Shown: positions 9,657 through 22,850 of the stretch, in pieces
How positions within the stretch are numbered: the stretch's first letter is position 1
How the letters are laid out: the number at the start of each line of letters is the position of its first letter
Notes under the pieces: generated by a model
Database searches by the model: none
What the model saw: only the letters and a program-made list of their open reading frames with translations
What the model was told of the DNA's origin: nothing
Made by a program: the position numbers and the translations under genes
Assembly (NCBI GenBank): GCA_004154925.1
Contig: QJNS01000063.1
Span: 248,001 to 312,000 of the forward strand
Reading direction: 5' to 3'
DNA length: 64,000 nt
Origin: Monosporascus cannonballus
Taxonomy: Eukaryota > Ascomycota > Sordariomycetes > Xylariales

Positions 9657-12147
9657 ATTATAAGCCCGGTACTTTAACTGCGTAAAATAATTATAATTAA
9701 ATTAATTGAAATTTTTTATTTACTAATTTAAAATACTATATTACTTATTAACATATCGAATAATCTTATTCCTAAGGATATATTTTTCAAAAATTAGTTT
9801 AATTACCTTAATTAATTTTTTTCTTTACGATTTAACGTTATTTTATGCGGTATATAATAGCTTATAAACCTTGATATATTTAACGCGGATCGTTTTACGA
9901 ACTTTTAGAAAATCCTTTTAATTCAGGAATATATTATAAAGATTAACGCCAAAACGAAAAAACAATATATAAAGATATTAGCTCTTTAGGAAAACTTTTA
10001 TATTAATATTGCTTAACGGAAATCTCCTCGAAAAAAGCTTAAGGAATTATTTTTTAATATTTTCGAAAAATATATGATAAAAATATTAAACGTTTTAAAA
10101 AAACCGTAGGCAAAAAGTAATAAACAATTTCCAAAATGAAGATCTAATACCTTAATTTTTAGATATAAATTAATCCAATAATAAAACGTTAAATTTTTAA
10201 AAACGCCTAAGGTACTTTAATGGTCCAAGAAAAAATTATAATATAGAATTTACTTAAGGAATTAAAAAATTAATTCGCCTTTTTTCTATTAAGTATTATT
10301 TTGACGATATACAAAGATTATCGTAAAACCTTATGCCTAATTAAAATAGGTCATATAAAATTTAATTAATAATATTAAACCTAATCCGTTTTTTATACCA
10401 AAACAATAATATATAACCTTTAAAAAATTAAAAAAACGTTTACGGCAAAACATTTTTTAAACGCTATAAAAACGGTTTGTATTAGATTAGAAATAACCGA
10501 AATTAATTAATCTTATTAAAAATAATTTTTTGTAGGCCTATAATAAGCCTAAAGGAAATTAAGGATTAATTTTCGGCTATATACTATAAAAACAGATTAA
10601 CGGCCAAAACTAAAAAAACTCGGAATTTTCGTTATAATATTACCAGGATCGTAATTTAAAAAAACATTTATCATAATTAAATATAAGTTTTATTTCGCTA
10701 AATACGCTTAAAAAGGGGATAAATATCTTTACATAATTACGTTAAAGAAAACTTACTTATAAAAACCTAATAAATACGTTATTTACGTATTACAATTACG
10801 GATATAATTATCCGGAAATTCCGTTATTTAAGCTAAAAAGAGTTTAAGGAGATTCGTAAATGGTTTAAGTATAATCGGTAAAACGAATTCCGTAAAAACT
10901 TTATAAAATACTTTAAATAAAAAATATTATTCGAAAAATTATAAAACGATTAACGTTTATTTTTATTATATAATTCGGTAATATCATTACGGCGTTAATC
11001 GATTTACGTACTGTTAATCTTTTTAATTTAGCTTTAGAGATTTATATTATTATGTACTTTGGTACGTTTCTTTTTATTTTAATTTACCCTAATCGATAAT
11101 TATAGGGCCAGGTATTTGATAAATTTTAAATATTTATTCGTTCCCGGTACGTTTATACTGAATATTAAGAAAAATATAGTAAAAGTAAATACTTTTTTAT
11201 TGCCGCTTAAGAATATAAAGAAAAGAACAATTAAAGAAATATTACATAAAATTTTAATAAATCAAAATATAATCTTATATTTAAAAATATGGTAATAATA
11301 AAAATGTTTTACGTTAATATTATTTCAGAAATATTATTTCGCAAAATTAAAATTTAGTAATACGGTTTGGATAATTTTTTAAAAAAGGAAAAATTAGTGA
11401 AAATATTAGGTTTGAAGAATTTTAACAATTATATAATTTAGCTTTTTTCGAATATAAGCCCTTTTTTTAATTCGAATATTTTACCAATAATTTCGTAAAG
11501 CCCAACTGGAAATTTTATATATTTGACGATTAATAAAAAAAAGGCCGTAAAAACGATCGAAAAATCACTTACGCCCCGGTATAGGAAAAAAAAATATTTG
11601 GCACCTAAAATTAAGGTACCTAGAACCTGCGGCGTTTAGATCGTTCGTCAAAAATGTTAAAAACGTTATTATAAAAAGGATAACGCGTTGAAAATATAAG
11701 GCTTATGCTTGCACGTACGCTTTTTAAGTAATTTCAAAACGTTTATCAAAAAGCCGAACCCCTAGACCTTTTTGGCGTATTACATAAAAATATTTTAATT
11801 ATCTTATATGTTACGATAGTTCTAAATAACTTTTAATAATTAAAAACGAATATAATAAAAGCTTTTCCGCCTTTTTAATTATAAATTATATTTAAAAAAA
11901 ATAAAGTTCCGGATTTTTGGGGGTTTTGAATAGTAAATATATAATTAATATAAGTTTTTTATTAGCAAAATTGAATAGGGTAATAATATTAAGATAATTA
12001 TAATAAACTGATATATAACTTATTAAGCATAATATATTGAAAAAAGAATTAAATTTAAGTTTCTGCCTTTATATAATAAAAAGCCTATAGAACAAAACGA
12101 ATAAATAAGTTAAAAATTAATTAATAAAGTTTTTAAATATAAAATAA
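9657..12147 (+). pseudogene. Element D gag-integrase region (copia), degraded
   Basis: The frame is broken by many stops. A His/Cys zinc-binding region and the start of the integrase core can be followed in plus orientation at about 11,600-11,850. There VTIVLNNF (11810-11833) stands for the family VTIVDDF, with Asp changed to Asn. A remnant of the QNG..ER..Q region follows near 12,060-12,130, just before element A interrupts it. The first 1.2 kb is presumably gag, but I recognise no clear motif there. Confidence 0.6.
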
Positions 12148-12343
12148 TGAATAACTGTAAACTAGGTCAGGTGATCTCCGACAAATCGTAAAGCAGATTC
12201 CAAGAAATAAATGTATTAGGTTATTTCCATCTGGCGTTTCCTATTAGCTGCCAAATAATAGATTTACATTAATAAGTAAGTCGGTAACTGGTCGGTAGCT
12301 AGTCGGCTACTAGCCTTATCCTTATAAAGGCTATATTCTTATA
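12148..12343 (-). repeat. 3' LTR of element A
   Basis: It aligns along its length to 33915-34110. Shared landmarks include AATCGTAAAGCA, the GTCGGTA repeats and CTACTAGCCTTATC. It is less mutated in its left part than the other copy. Exact ends are uncertain by several bases. Confidence 0.75.
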
Positions 12344-13108
12344 ATTAATTTTTCTTTTTAAGTTATTAATCCTTAATAATATTATTATTAATTTTATATA
12401 ACGCATTTTGTAAATCTAGTTACGTATATTTGCCGATAATTTACTATTATATTATGTTATAAATACTTAACGTAATAATTAGTACGTATTATATTACGTA
12501 ATTAATTATATTCCGCTTAATTTCTGATTATAATCCGTTTTTAACTTTATTTCATTTACTTTTTTTTACGCCTATATCTTCATTTTTTTTTGCCTACGCG
12601 TTGCGTTCGGTTTTCCGTTTTTTTATTTTTATTTCGCCTTTTCCGTTTATTTTGCGTATTTTCTCCGTTCGTAATATTTCTTTTCGTAAGAAGTTTTAAA
12701 AGAAATAATATTTTAATATTAAGGAAAATTAGGATTTTTTTAATATTATTTTTTCGATGTAAATAACAAGATAAATATTAGTTATATTACGAGCGGCAAT
12801 AAGCGATATTATATTTACGCAATAAATCGTTATTTTAATTACCGTATAATTTGCATTTAAGTTCCGGACGCTTTAAATTACGTCGTAACCAATTATTATT
12901 TAAGATTTTTCGCGCAATAAGTAATTATTCTTAATATTATTAATATTGTTATCTGATTTTCGTTCAAATTCCGATTATCCTTAAAAATACCTCCTAAATG
13001 GTTTTTTAATTTAGTACCGATAATTAAAAATTAATCGACGAATTCGAAAAAATTCGTATTGCAAATATTTAATACGAATATTCCGACATAATTGCGGTCG
13101 GTCGTCGA
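12344..13108. other. Element A 3' segment left of B1
   Basis: This RIP-degraded DNA belongs to element A between its 3' LTR and the B1 insertion. No domain is recognisable. It ends with GTCGA (13104-13108), the left target duplication of B1. Confidence 0.6.
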
Positions 13109-13502
13109 TATGACGGCTTGGCGGTTTAACCAACTATTAAACCTAAGTCGACGGGTTTATGTTGGCAGGAGTATCGTGGGATTCTGAATAATGGATATAA
13201 TAACGTATTACGTTTCGTAATACCAAGGGCGTTTTAGATAATAATATTTTATTGCAAACTAAAATTATTTAAACTATGGAAATAACAAACATATATATCT
13301 TTGTTTTAATTTAAGGTATTTAAGCGGTTTAAACCCTTAAGTCCTTTAAGCTTTTTAAGTTTTTTTGCCAACTTAAAGGGCTTAAGGCGTTTGGCATTTT
13401 GAAACCTTTAAACCAGTTACGTAACGCCTTGGCTTAAATTAAAGCTTAATCCTTTTATAGTTCCGACCGTCCGTAAAAAACTAAGATTATTAAGTTTTAA
13501 TA
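13109..13502 (-). repeat. 3' LTR of B1
   Basis: The left end TATGACGG is the RIP form of TGTGACGG. It keeps the TTTAACCAACTATTAAACC core and a CTTAA-repeat middle module. The right end is strongly AT-shifted, the opposite of the other B1 LTR. It is followed by a long A/G run on the minus strand, the polypurine tract. Confidence 0.88.
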
Positions 13503-13529
13503 CGATTTTTTTTTCCAGGATTTTTATCC

Positions 13530-14060
13530 CTAAAGATTAAATTATTTGTTTTAATAATTTCGGTAAATATTTTTCCTTTTTATATACTTATTATATTAAG
13601 TTGAATTAAAAAATTTCGTTTTCGTAAATATATTAATATTTTAATTTTTTTAAAACGTATTAAATATTTTAATTTTAAAATATTTTTTTATTTTTGTTAC
13701 AAAAAGGAAAATATAAAATATAAAGTTATTCGAAAGTTTTTAAAATATGCATAATATATTTATTATAAAGGCCCTTATAACGTTTTTGGTTTTTTGGAAA
13801 CTGAATATTAAAAGTTTTTTAACGAAAAAAACCGTTTAAAGCATAAAAAAAAATAAGTTCGTAAAATATTGCATATTATTGTTAATAAGTTAAACCGTTT
13901 ATAAAAATAAAGGCGGTTATTCCGTTACCGTAATATGGAAATATTTCGTCAAAGGATTAAAAGCGTAGAAATTATGGAGGAATTTGAATATCTGGAGTAG
14001 GAATAAGAATAATTAAAGGTTGCCGTTATAGTTATTATGTTAACGCAAGCCGCGGCTAAT
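13530..14060 (+). pseudogene. Antisense reading frame in the B1 3' region, degraded
   Basis: On the strand opposite gag-pol, between the LTR and the pol end, a broken frame contains TFLVFWKLNIKSFLTKK. It resembles EAFLVFPNLKIINLLPKK in the same place in B4. Similar positions in B2, B3, B5 and B6 also carry an antisense frame. It is interrupted by stops here. Confidence 0.4.
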
Positions 14061-17000
14061 TAGCCTAATATCCCGGTTATTAATTGGTTGGCCGTTAATT
14101 AAAATACGCCTATTATTATTAATAAAAACTTTTTAATAAGTATTAAGTATTAATAAGGTTTTTGGCGGATTTTTAAATATTTTTAAAATTTAAATATTTT
14201 TTTTTATTTAATTAGGTATTAAATAAATTTGTTTTGTTTCCGTATATCGAAAATTTTTCTATTTTATATATTTATTCGTTTTTTATTTTTATGTTATTTT
14301 ATGCCGTATATATTTTAATTATATTTATTATTAATTTGAATAAAAAAATATGAAAAATTAAATAAAGTTTAATTTTTAATGGAAATTTTAATTAATAATT
14401 ATTTTTTGAAATTTTCTTAACGATTTTATATAAACCGATATATTTAAAATCGAATTTTTTGTTAGGTTTTTTTGTTTAAATATTTTTAATAATAAGGTAA
14501 ATTATTTTTTCTTTTTCGAAAATTAATTTTTTTAATTTATTTTGATTATAATATTTATTTATTTAATTCCGTATAAATTTTAATTTTATTTTTATTTTTT
14601 AATATAATTATTATAATTATTTTAACGTAAAAATTACTTTAATATTAATTAGATTATCGTTATGTATTTTTTTGTAAACTTTTAAAATAAAGCCAAAATT
14701 TACGTTAATTAATATTATTTTAATACTTTCGTAATAATTAATATTATAAGTTAATTAAATAATAAATAATTTTTTAATTTAATTATTTTATTTATAATTA
14801 ATATAATATCGTAAATATATTTTTAATATTTGGTTTAATTATTCCGTTTATCCGTTTATTTATAATTTAAATATATTAAATAATTTATAATTTAAGCCGA
14901 TTTATATTATAAAATTTTGCCAAAATTTAAATATAAATATCGAACCTTTATTTAAAATAATTTTTATTAATAATTTATATATATTAAAAATATTTTTTAA
15001 AAAAATATATATTATTTATTTTACGTTAATATCCTTATAATAAGGTAAAAAATAAAAGAATTTCGTAAACCGATCGACGATAACGAAAACGTTATTATAA
15101 TATATTTTTATCGTTAAATCCCTAGATAAAAAAAATTTAATAATAAAATTTATAATAATTAAATCTTAAGGTTTCTTTAAAACCGGTAATAATTATAACT
15201 TTTTATAAGGCTTATATTATTACGCCTTAATTTTATTATAAAGGTTATATTATCGTCGTACCTTTTAAATTATTATTTTTATTTTTAAAAAAAAACGTAG
15301 GTTAAATTTATTTTAAAATTTTGTAAATTTTTAAATATCCATATAATTAATATTCGTATATATTTCGTATTAAATTTATCTAATATTTTTTTAAAATTTG
15401 TATTTTATTTATTTTTTGATTTTTTGGAAAACTATTATTATATTACTAAATTTTTTAATATATATTTAAAGATATTACCCGAATTATTATAATTTGTTAC
15501 GGGCGTAAATATCCTTTTATAATAATATTAAAAATTATATGGCTAATTTTAACTAATTTTTCCTTAAGATTTAATTATTTGCTTAAAATATTTATTTTGC
15601 CGTTTTTTAAACCTTTTTTATAGATAATAATAAAATCAAAATTTACTAATTTTTTTACGTATCGTAATTATCGTCCGGTAAATTTTCTGGTCGTAATAAA
15701 TCGGGTAAAATTTTAATAATCTGTATAAATTTTGATTTAATATAAATTTTTCTTTAAGAAATATCTAAATTCGTAAAATGCCATAATAATAATTATAAAT
15801 TTTTTATTTAGAATACCGTAATTAAATTCGGCTTTTTTTAATTTATATAAAAAAATATAATAAAATATAATTTACCTTAATTATTTCGTTATTTAATCAT
15901 TATGCTTAACGCGTAATCCGAAATATCGGTTTCTAATTCGACAGGGCGACTTAAATTATATATAATTAATATTAATTCGTTAATAATTGCATTTTTAATT
16001 TCTTAAAACGCCTTTTCCGTTTCGGATATTTATTTAAATTTTTTTTTCTTAGTAAAATTAATTGAGGGTATAATAATTTTGCTAAAATTTCGAATAAATT
16101 TTTTGTAATAATTGGCGAATCCAAAAAATACCTATATTTTCTTAATTATTATTAATATTTACCATTTTATAATTATTACGATTTTTTTAAATCCATCTTA
16201 ATATATCTTAAGGTAATAATATGTTCCAGATATTTTATTTTTTACTTATGGAATTAATTCTTTTTTGCATTAATTAATAATTTTATATTTTATAAAACTT
16301 AAAAAATTTTATAAATATATTTTACGTATATTTTTTTGTTTTTAAAAAAATAAAAATATTATCGAAATAATATATAATAAAATCGTTAAAATATTTTTGT
16401 AATATATAATTTATTATTCGTTAAAAATTATTAATATATTCGTAAATTTTATTAACGTAATTAAATATTTAAATAATCCGTATTTCGTTTTAAATATTAT
16501 TTTTTATTTATGTTTTTTTTTAATTTTAATAAGGTTATATTTATTTTTAAAATTAAATATTATAAATTAGTTAATTCCATAAAATCGGTTTTTTATTTTT
16601 ATAATTAAAAATAATAATATTCGGTTTTTAATAATAATATCGTTTAATTGCCGATAATTAACTATAAATTATAATTTTTTATTTTTTTTGAAATACGAAA
16701 AATATAAAGTATTTTGCCGGTAACTTTAAAAATTAAATTTATTTTTTTTATAACCAATTTTTTAAGTATTTTCAGAAAATATATAATTTATTTCCGTTAA
16801 AATTATAAATAAAGTAAAACTTCGTTAAAAAACCCTTTTTAAAAATAATTTTGTAATTTTATTCGTTATATTCTAATAATTTCGTATCCAGTTTTTTTTT
16901 AAAAAGCTATTTATATTTATAATATTATAATAATATGTTAATTAAATTTTTTAACTTTTAAAATTATTATTTTAGATCGTTATTTAATTGCCGTAATTTT

Positions 17001-18534
17001 ATTTTAATAATAATAATAATATATCGTATTTTTTTTAATACTTATTTTTTTTTATATTTTATCTTTTTAAATAATAAGGTATTTATTATATCCTTATACC
17101 TATATTCGTTATTATCTTTAATCGAATATTAAGATTTTTTTTTTTTTATTTATTAACAAAAAATAAAACGAATTATATCTAGCTAATCTTTTTATTAATT
17201 AAAATTCCATACCGGTATATTTATAATTTTCCTAAAATTATATTATAATTTCCAAATAAAACGATATCGAAATTTATTATTTAGTATTATTTTTAAATAA
17301 AAATCTCGAAATAATTAATTTTACGTAAAAAATTTCTGTTATCGTAAGCGAAATTTTAACCTTTGGCGTTTATCGCTATATAAAATTTTAATTTATATTT
17401 CCATAATAATTTAAATTCGTCAATTATATTCGGTACAATATAATTTTTACCTAAAGTTCCGTAATTTATTATTACGATATACCAATATATTCCAATTCGT
17501 ATATTTAAGGTAATAAAATTATTAATAATTTTTATTATTATGTTTAAAACCTTTTTTAAGAATTTATTTTAATTTCTTTAAGTTTTGTTATTTTACGGCT
17601 TTTTTACAGGTAATTTTTATCTTTTAATTCTTTTTCGAATTTGTTAAATTTTATTTATATTTTTTTATATAATACGTTAAATTATTATATTTATTATTTT
17701 TATCGGCATATTATGCCTTCGAATTATATTAATTATTTTTAATTTTGTTAAATTTGTTTTCCTTATTAAATAAATTATTCCTTAATATAATATATGGTTT
17801 TTTATTAAACCTTATTTCCTTTTTACTGAAAATCTTATATAAATTATTAAATTTTTTTTTAAAGCTTATCGTTTATCGGGATCTGTAATAAATATTAATT
17901 AAAAATAAAAATCCGTAATAACCTTCTAATAATATTTTTTTACAATATATTAAATTAACTTTTTTTTATCTGGTAATTATACCACTTATAATAACCAAAA
18001 AGGTTTTCTTACGGGCACCATTTTCCTTTAAGCTAATTTTCTGCTATTACCAATTAAAAAAAATCGTTTTTAAAAGTTATAAATCGAAAATATTAATACC
18101 ATTATTTATCGTTTTTATTTTTTCCCGTTTTATTAGGAAAATCGAATCCTTTATAATATATACGGGTAATTCTGTTTTAAATATACCGTTTTTAATTTTC
18201 GTAAATAAAACAATTTTATTTTTTGGTAATAAATAATATATATTTTACCGTATCGATTAAAGGTTTCGGGCTAAACCTTTTTTATTTAACCTTAATATTC
18301 CTTTAATTACTTTTTAAAAATATTCCGTTATTTCTTAATTACTTATTAAATCAGATTCCTAGCTTTTTATATTTCTTATCAAATTTTTTATTACGGTAAA
18401 CCTAATATATATTTAAGTTAAATTATATTAATAAATTTTTCGTTTTTTTGATTTTTTTTAAGTTATCCTTTAGATATAGGTTTCCAATTATTTCGTTATA
18501 ACTTTTTAGGTAAAAAATATTTATAAACCTTATA
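14061..18534 (-). pseudogene. B1 pol (reverse transcriptase to integrase and chromodomain), degraded
   Basis: On the minus strand the integrase core at about 14,930-15,120 reads VFVIVDRFTKFFYFLPYYK followed by GSIFIFKFW, with the family Asp before GS changed to Asn. The reverse transcriptase active site at about 16,340-16,390 reads YYFDNIFIF for the family YLDDIFIF. A chromodomain relic lies near 14,150-14,270. Stops are frequent. Element C interrupts the element at 18535. Confidence 0.72.
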
Positions 18535-18952
18535 TGTTACGGATCCCCGAATAGACCCGTTCTGGAGGCCCCAGGGCTGCAAAAAAGGGAAAAGCTCCAC
18601 ACTTTAAGTTATATAACTTAAAGTAATCTAACTGATCTATTAAATTATACAGATTACTGTGATCTGGGTAATTTAATAAATTTAAGAAATCAGTATTACA
18701 TTAGTAAAATAAAAAAAGGTATAAGACTTTAAGTTTCCTATGTAAATAGCCACCTACTTAATTCCGCTTTTTAGCTATTAATCTAAGCTTTTAGCCAAAA
18801 GTAACCGTACTGTTCTCTAATTAAGAAAGGAGTACCGTAAAATTTCCTTAACGAATATATTAAGTTATTTTTTGCCTTATTATTATTTACAAATTAAAAC
18901 CTTTTTTGGATATTACTTATATTACCAGATAATATATAATAGGTTCGTTATA
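18535..18952 (+). repeat. 5' LTR of element C
   Basis: It starts TGTTACGGATCCCCG and ends GTTATA, the RIP form of GTTACA. It is the same length as the 3' copy. The first 60 bp are better preserved than in the 3' LTR, the last 150 bp worse. Confidence 0.93.
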
Positions 18953-19270
18953 TTTTAATAATTTTTTGATTAATAGCTAACGAATAATTTAAGGCCTAAT
19001 TAAATATAAACTTTTTTAAACTTAATAAAAATAATATTATAAAATAACGTTTAGAAAATAAATAATATACCTAATTTCCGTTATTAATTAATAAAAAATT
19101 AATAACCGGATTAAATAATTTACCGCTTATTAAAAAAGTTTTTTAATTAATCGATAATATGGTTTTATTTATTATTCGATCTTAAAAAGGATTATTTTTG
19201 CAACTTAAATAATAATTTACCCCGGCCCCTAAGGATATTATCGAAATCCAGGGAAAGAAGTTAAAAGAAA
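18953..19270 (+). other. Element C leader between 5' LTR and gag
   Basis: This AT-shifted sequence should contain the primer-binding site. No TGG-starting site complementary to a usual tRNA 3' end is visible directly after the LTR, possibly because RIP changed it. Confidence 0.4.
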
Positions 19271-20420
19271 AAGTGGCTAAAAAAGGAACTAAAGAAAAAT
19301 ATGGAGCCAAAATCCTAAAAGGAAAAAAAAAAACTTATTACGGAAAAAAGATTAAACTTTTTGGCCCAGAAGGTTCAAAGCCTGGAATAAGAAAATGCCC
19401 GATTCGTTTAAGGAAGAAAACCAACTTTTCCTCAGTTTGGCTCGGCCAAAGGACGAAGCCAAAGGGCTGGCTACCGACCACCCTTAATGGACATAAGACG
19501 AATGCAAAAAAGAACTTCGACCTTATTATTGTTCGGCGCCAACCGGATACGGGAAAAAATTATTCCACCTTTTAGTTATTACGGAATACCAAACGTCAAA
19601 AACTATAAGCCAATTCCCCCTAAGCCTTATAACGGGTCGGAAAATCCTAATAAATTTTTAATTCAAATTAGGCTTTATTTCAAATTTTATAAAAGCTTTT
19701 TAACGAAAAATTATTAAAAAATAATAATTATCTTCCAACTATTAACCGAACAAATCCAAAAATAATTCGAACTTATTTTAACGGATTATTTTAAAAAATA
19801 TCCCAAAAGATTTTCGGATTTTATTAATTATATTTTTAATAAATACGAAAATTTTGAAAAAAAATAAGAGTTTTATTTAGAAATTTAGATAAAAAATAAA
19901 ATGCTATTAAATAATTCCATTTTTTTTACCAAACCAAGTTAACCGCTAAATATACGATTAAATTTAACCGTTTAGCCGCCGTTTCGAATTTACCGGAAAA
20001 CGCGTTATTTTACCTTTATTACGATAATTTAAAGTTTTTGGTTAAGGATAAAATATATAAAGTACTTAAGGTTAAATTCTTTGCGGAATATATTAATAAG
20101 GTTATTATTATCGATAAACGAATTTTCGACCGGTATTTCGAAAAAAAAAAAAACCGGCAAACGAAATAATAATAAGGGTTCGAAAAACCAAAATAAAAAA
20201 GATAAAGGCAAGCCTTAAAAGGAAGCGAATTCCGCTTTAAAGGAGCCTAAGAAAAACAAGTCCAAAATAAAGTATTTTAATTATGGCAAAAAGGGGCATT
20301 TTAAAAGTAAATATTGTTCCTTTGCCAAAAGGAATTCCAAAAAAGAAAAAATTCCTTAACCCCAGAAAAAAGCCAAAACGGCTAAATAAAAAACCGACAG
20401 TAAGGTAAAAAAGGAAAAGA
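19271..20420 (+). pseudogene. Element C gag, degraded
   Basis: An open stretch (19273-19575) is lysine-rich. A second frame (19487-19717) holds the gypsy capsid pattern KPYNGSENPNKFLIQIRLYF, followed by a frame broken by stops. The nucleocapsid zinc knuckle at 20273-20314 keeps FN.GKKGHFKSK, but all three family cysteines (20273, 20282 and 20312) are TAT tyrosine codons instead of TGT. That is the TpG to TpA change expected from RIP on the other strand. Confidence 0.75.
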
Positions 20421-22850
20421 AAAAAATTAACTCGATTTCCTTCCAGCTAGAATTCACTATTGCCATAACTATTCAAATCCAGAATAATAACCCAAAGTAC
20501 GAAAATTATCTTATTTGCCAAGATTTTAAGGTTAAAGCCTATAAGTACTATCCCGGATAAACGGTTTCCAGGATAACTATAAAGCTAAGATACCAGTACC
20601 ACCTTAATTCCTAGAAATATAAGATGCATATAAAGGACGGTTAACTTCGACCAAATATTAACAATTACGGATAATTATTTCCGGAACTTTATAAACTCCC
20701 AAAATATATTATTTACCAAAAAACGTTATCGGTAAACCTTTATAACTTGTTATATTTTACCGCTTATTATTAAAATAATTATTTCGTTTATTTACGAACC
20801 AAAAAAAATAATAATTTTTAACCCGGATAAAATAATAAAACCCTTATCGAATTAAATAATAAATACCGATATACAAAAATCTTATAATAACCAGAATATC
20901 TAAGGTCTTATTATATGCACTTTAAGTTAAAACGGAATCAAAAAGCCATATTGCAAAGATATTTATATTATTTTCCGATATTTTGCGTTTAATATAAGTT
21001 CTTAAAGATAAGAATATTTTTTTTAGAAAATCACCTTTTTATTCCCATAACCCAAAAGATATAAAACCAAAAAATAAACCAGGAAAAAAATCCAGTTTTG
21101 AAATCTTAATGCAAATACGGCAAGAAAATATAGTTCCGATATAAGAACGATTAATATACCAAATATGTTATCAGAAAAGTTTGCGAATAAAAATTTGTTT
21201 AAGCCGGACGGTATCAAAAGTCAAAAAATTACCGAAGCCTTTAAAATTAAGATACCGAAAAGCCCTAATTTATAAAATTTTATACGAAATAACCAAAGGA
21301 TTACGCGGCCAGATAAAGATTTTTTTTAATATAAAAACAGAACGTTTAACGCCATAATTAATTTAAAAGCCGAAAAAATTTTTTTTTTTTTAATAGTAGC
21401 AAAATATTAAATTCCCTAGAAATATAAATTAAAATCTTATAAATTACGTATAATAAATAAAAGCTTATTTACGTATAATAACGGACGAATTTTTTAAGAA
21501 ATTAAAAAACTTCCGGTATAAATTTAAGGATACCAAAAGTAAATCTTATTAAATATTGCCGATATTTCCGAATACGATATTATTTTGGGAATGTTATAAT
21601 TTAAATTTAATAACCCATATATCGATTAAAAAAGCTAAATATTTTTATAAGAACAAAAACGAAAGCCATCCGAAAAAGATAACCAGGAAATTTGCTATGT
21701 TATTAAGGAAATCCAGATTGCAAATTAAATTTCCAAGGTACTATCTAAGTATCGACGATTCAAAAAACTATTTAAAGATAAAAAAAACTACGAATTATTA
21801 TTATATGGTTAATAGGATCACAAAATACCTATTAAAAAAAGATATTATCTTAAATTTTATAAGATTTACCACATAAATCCCGATAAGTTAAAGGCTTTAT
21901 GGAAAAGCATTTAATTTAAGCTAAAAAAAGGATATATTTAACCTTTTAATTTTCCTGTTGGATACCTTGTCCTTATGGTATTAAAAACCAAAGATAAAAA
22001 GCAAAAAATCGATAAAGACGGAGATTTAATTTTTAAAAAAGTAATCGATTATTAATAATTAAACGATATTACGATTAAAAACGGATACCTTTTAATTTTT
22101 ATAAGCATGTTAAAGGAAAATATTAACAAAGTAAAATAATTTATTATATTTAATTTCCGAAACGGATATTATTGTATTAAAATGGCCAAAAGAAAAAAAT
22201 AAAAAACGGTATTTAAAATAATATATGGATTTTACGAATATAAAGTAATACTTATGGGATTTATTAATACTTCCGCCAGCTTTTAATGCCTAATAATAAT
22301 TATATTTAGAAAATTTCTGGATAAATTTGTTTTCGTTTATCTTGACGATATCCTTATTTATTCTGAGATTCTGGAAAAATATAAAAAGCATATCGCCCAA
22401 ATGCTCCAGACGTTAAATAAAATAAATATCCGAATTAATACGGCCAAAAATATATAACATACGTAAAAACTAGATTTTTTGGGATATACTTTTATTTTCG
22501 GCCAAATTCAGATTTAATACTTTAAGATGGAAGCAATTAAGGATTGGCTTATCCCCGATAAGGCGACCGTTATAAATATCCGACAGATCTTAAGATTTAC
22601 GGGTTATGTACGTAATTTAATTAAAAAATACGGAAATATTATCAGGTTATTAACGAAATTTATTACCAAAAAATACGTCGGAAAAAAATTCGAATTCCCA
22701 AAAGAAGTAAAAAAAGTATTCCGGAAATTAAAAAAAATAATTATTGGTAAATTAATAATAAAAATGCCAAATCCAGATAAAAAGAAACGATTAAAGATAA
22801 ATGCTTTAAAATACGCCTTAGGTATAATTTTAAAATAATAAGAAAATAAC
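20421..22850 (+). pseudogene. Element C protease, reverse transcriptase and RNase H, degraded
   Basis: The reverse transcriptase active site is intact as FVYLDDILIYSE (YLDD at 22338-22349), followed by HIAQMLQTL and DFLGYTF. An open run at 22527-22838 covers the thumb and the start of RNase H: MEAIKDWLIPDKATV, then RQILRFTGYVRNLI, ending near ALKYALGI where the family has DASDYAIGAVL. The region 20,421-21,900 should hold protease and the reverse transcriptase N-terminus. An open frame at 21556-21876 lies there, but I could not assign its motifs. Confidence 0.8.

Noticed and set aside
13109..13502. Reading B-family LTRs as starting TGTGACGG on the plus strand
   Set aside because: Gag lies beside the opposite end, and the purine tract beside the other, so the true LTR orientation is TGTTACGACC to CGTCACA. 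Strands were assigned accordingly.
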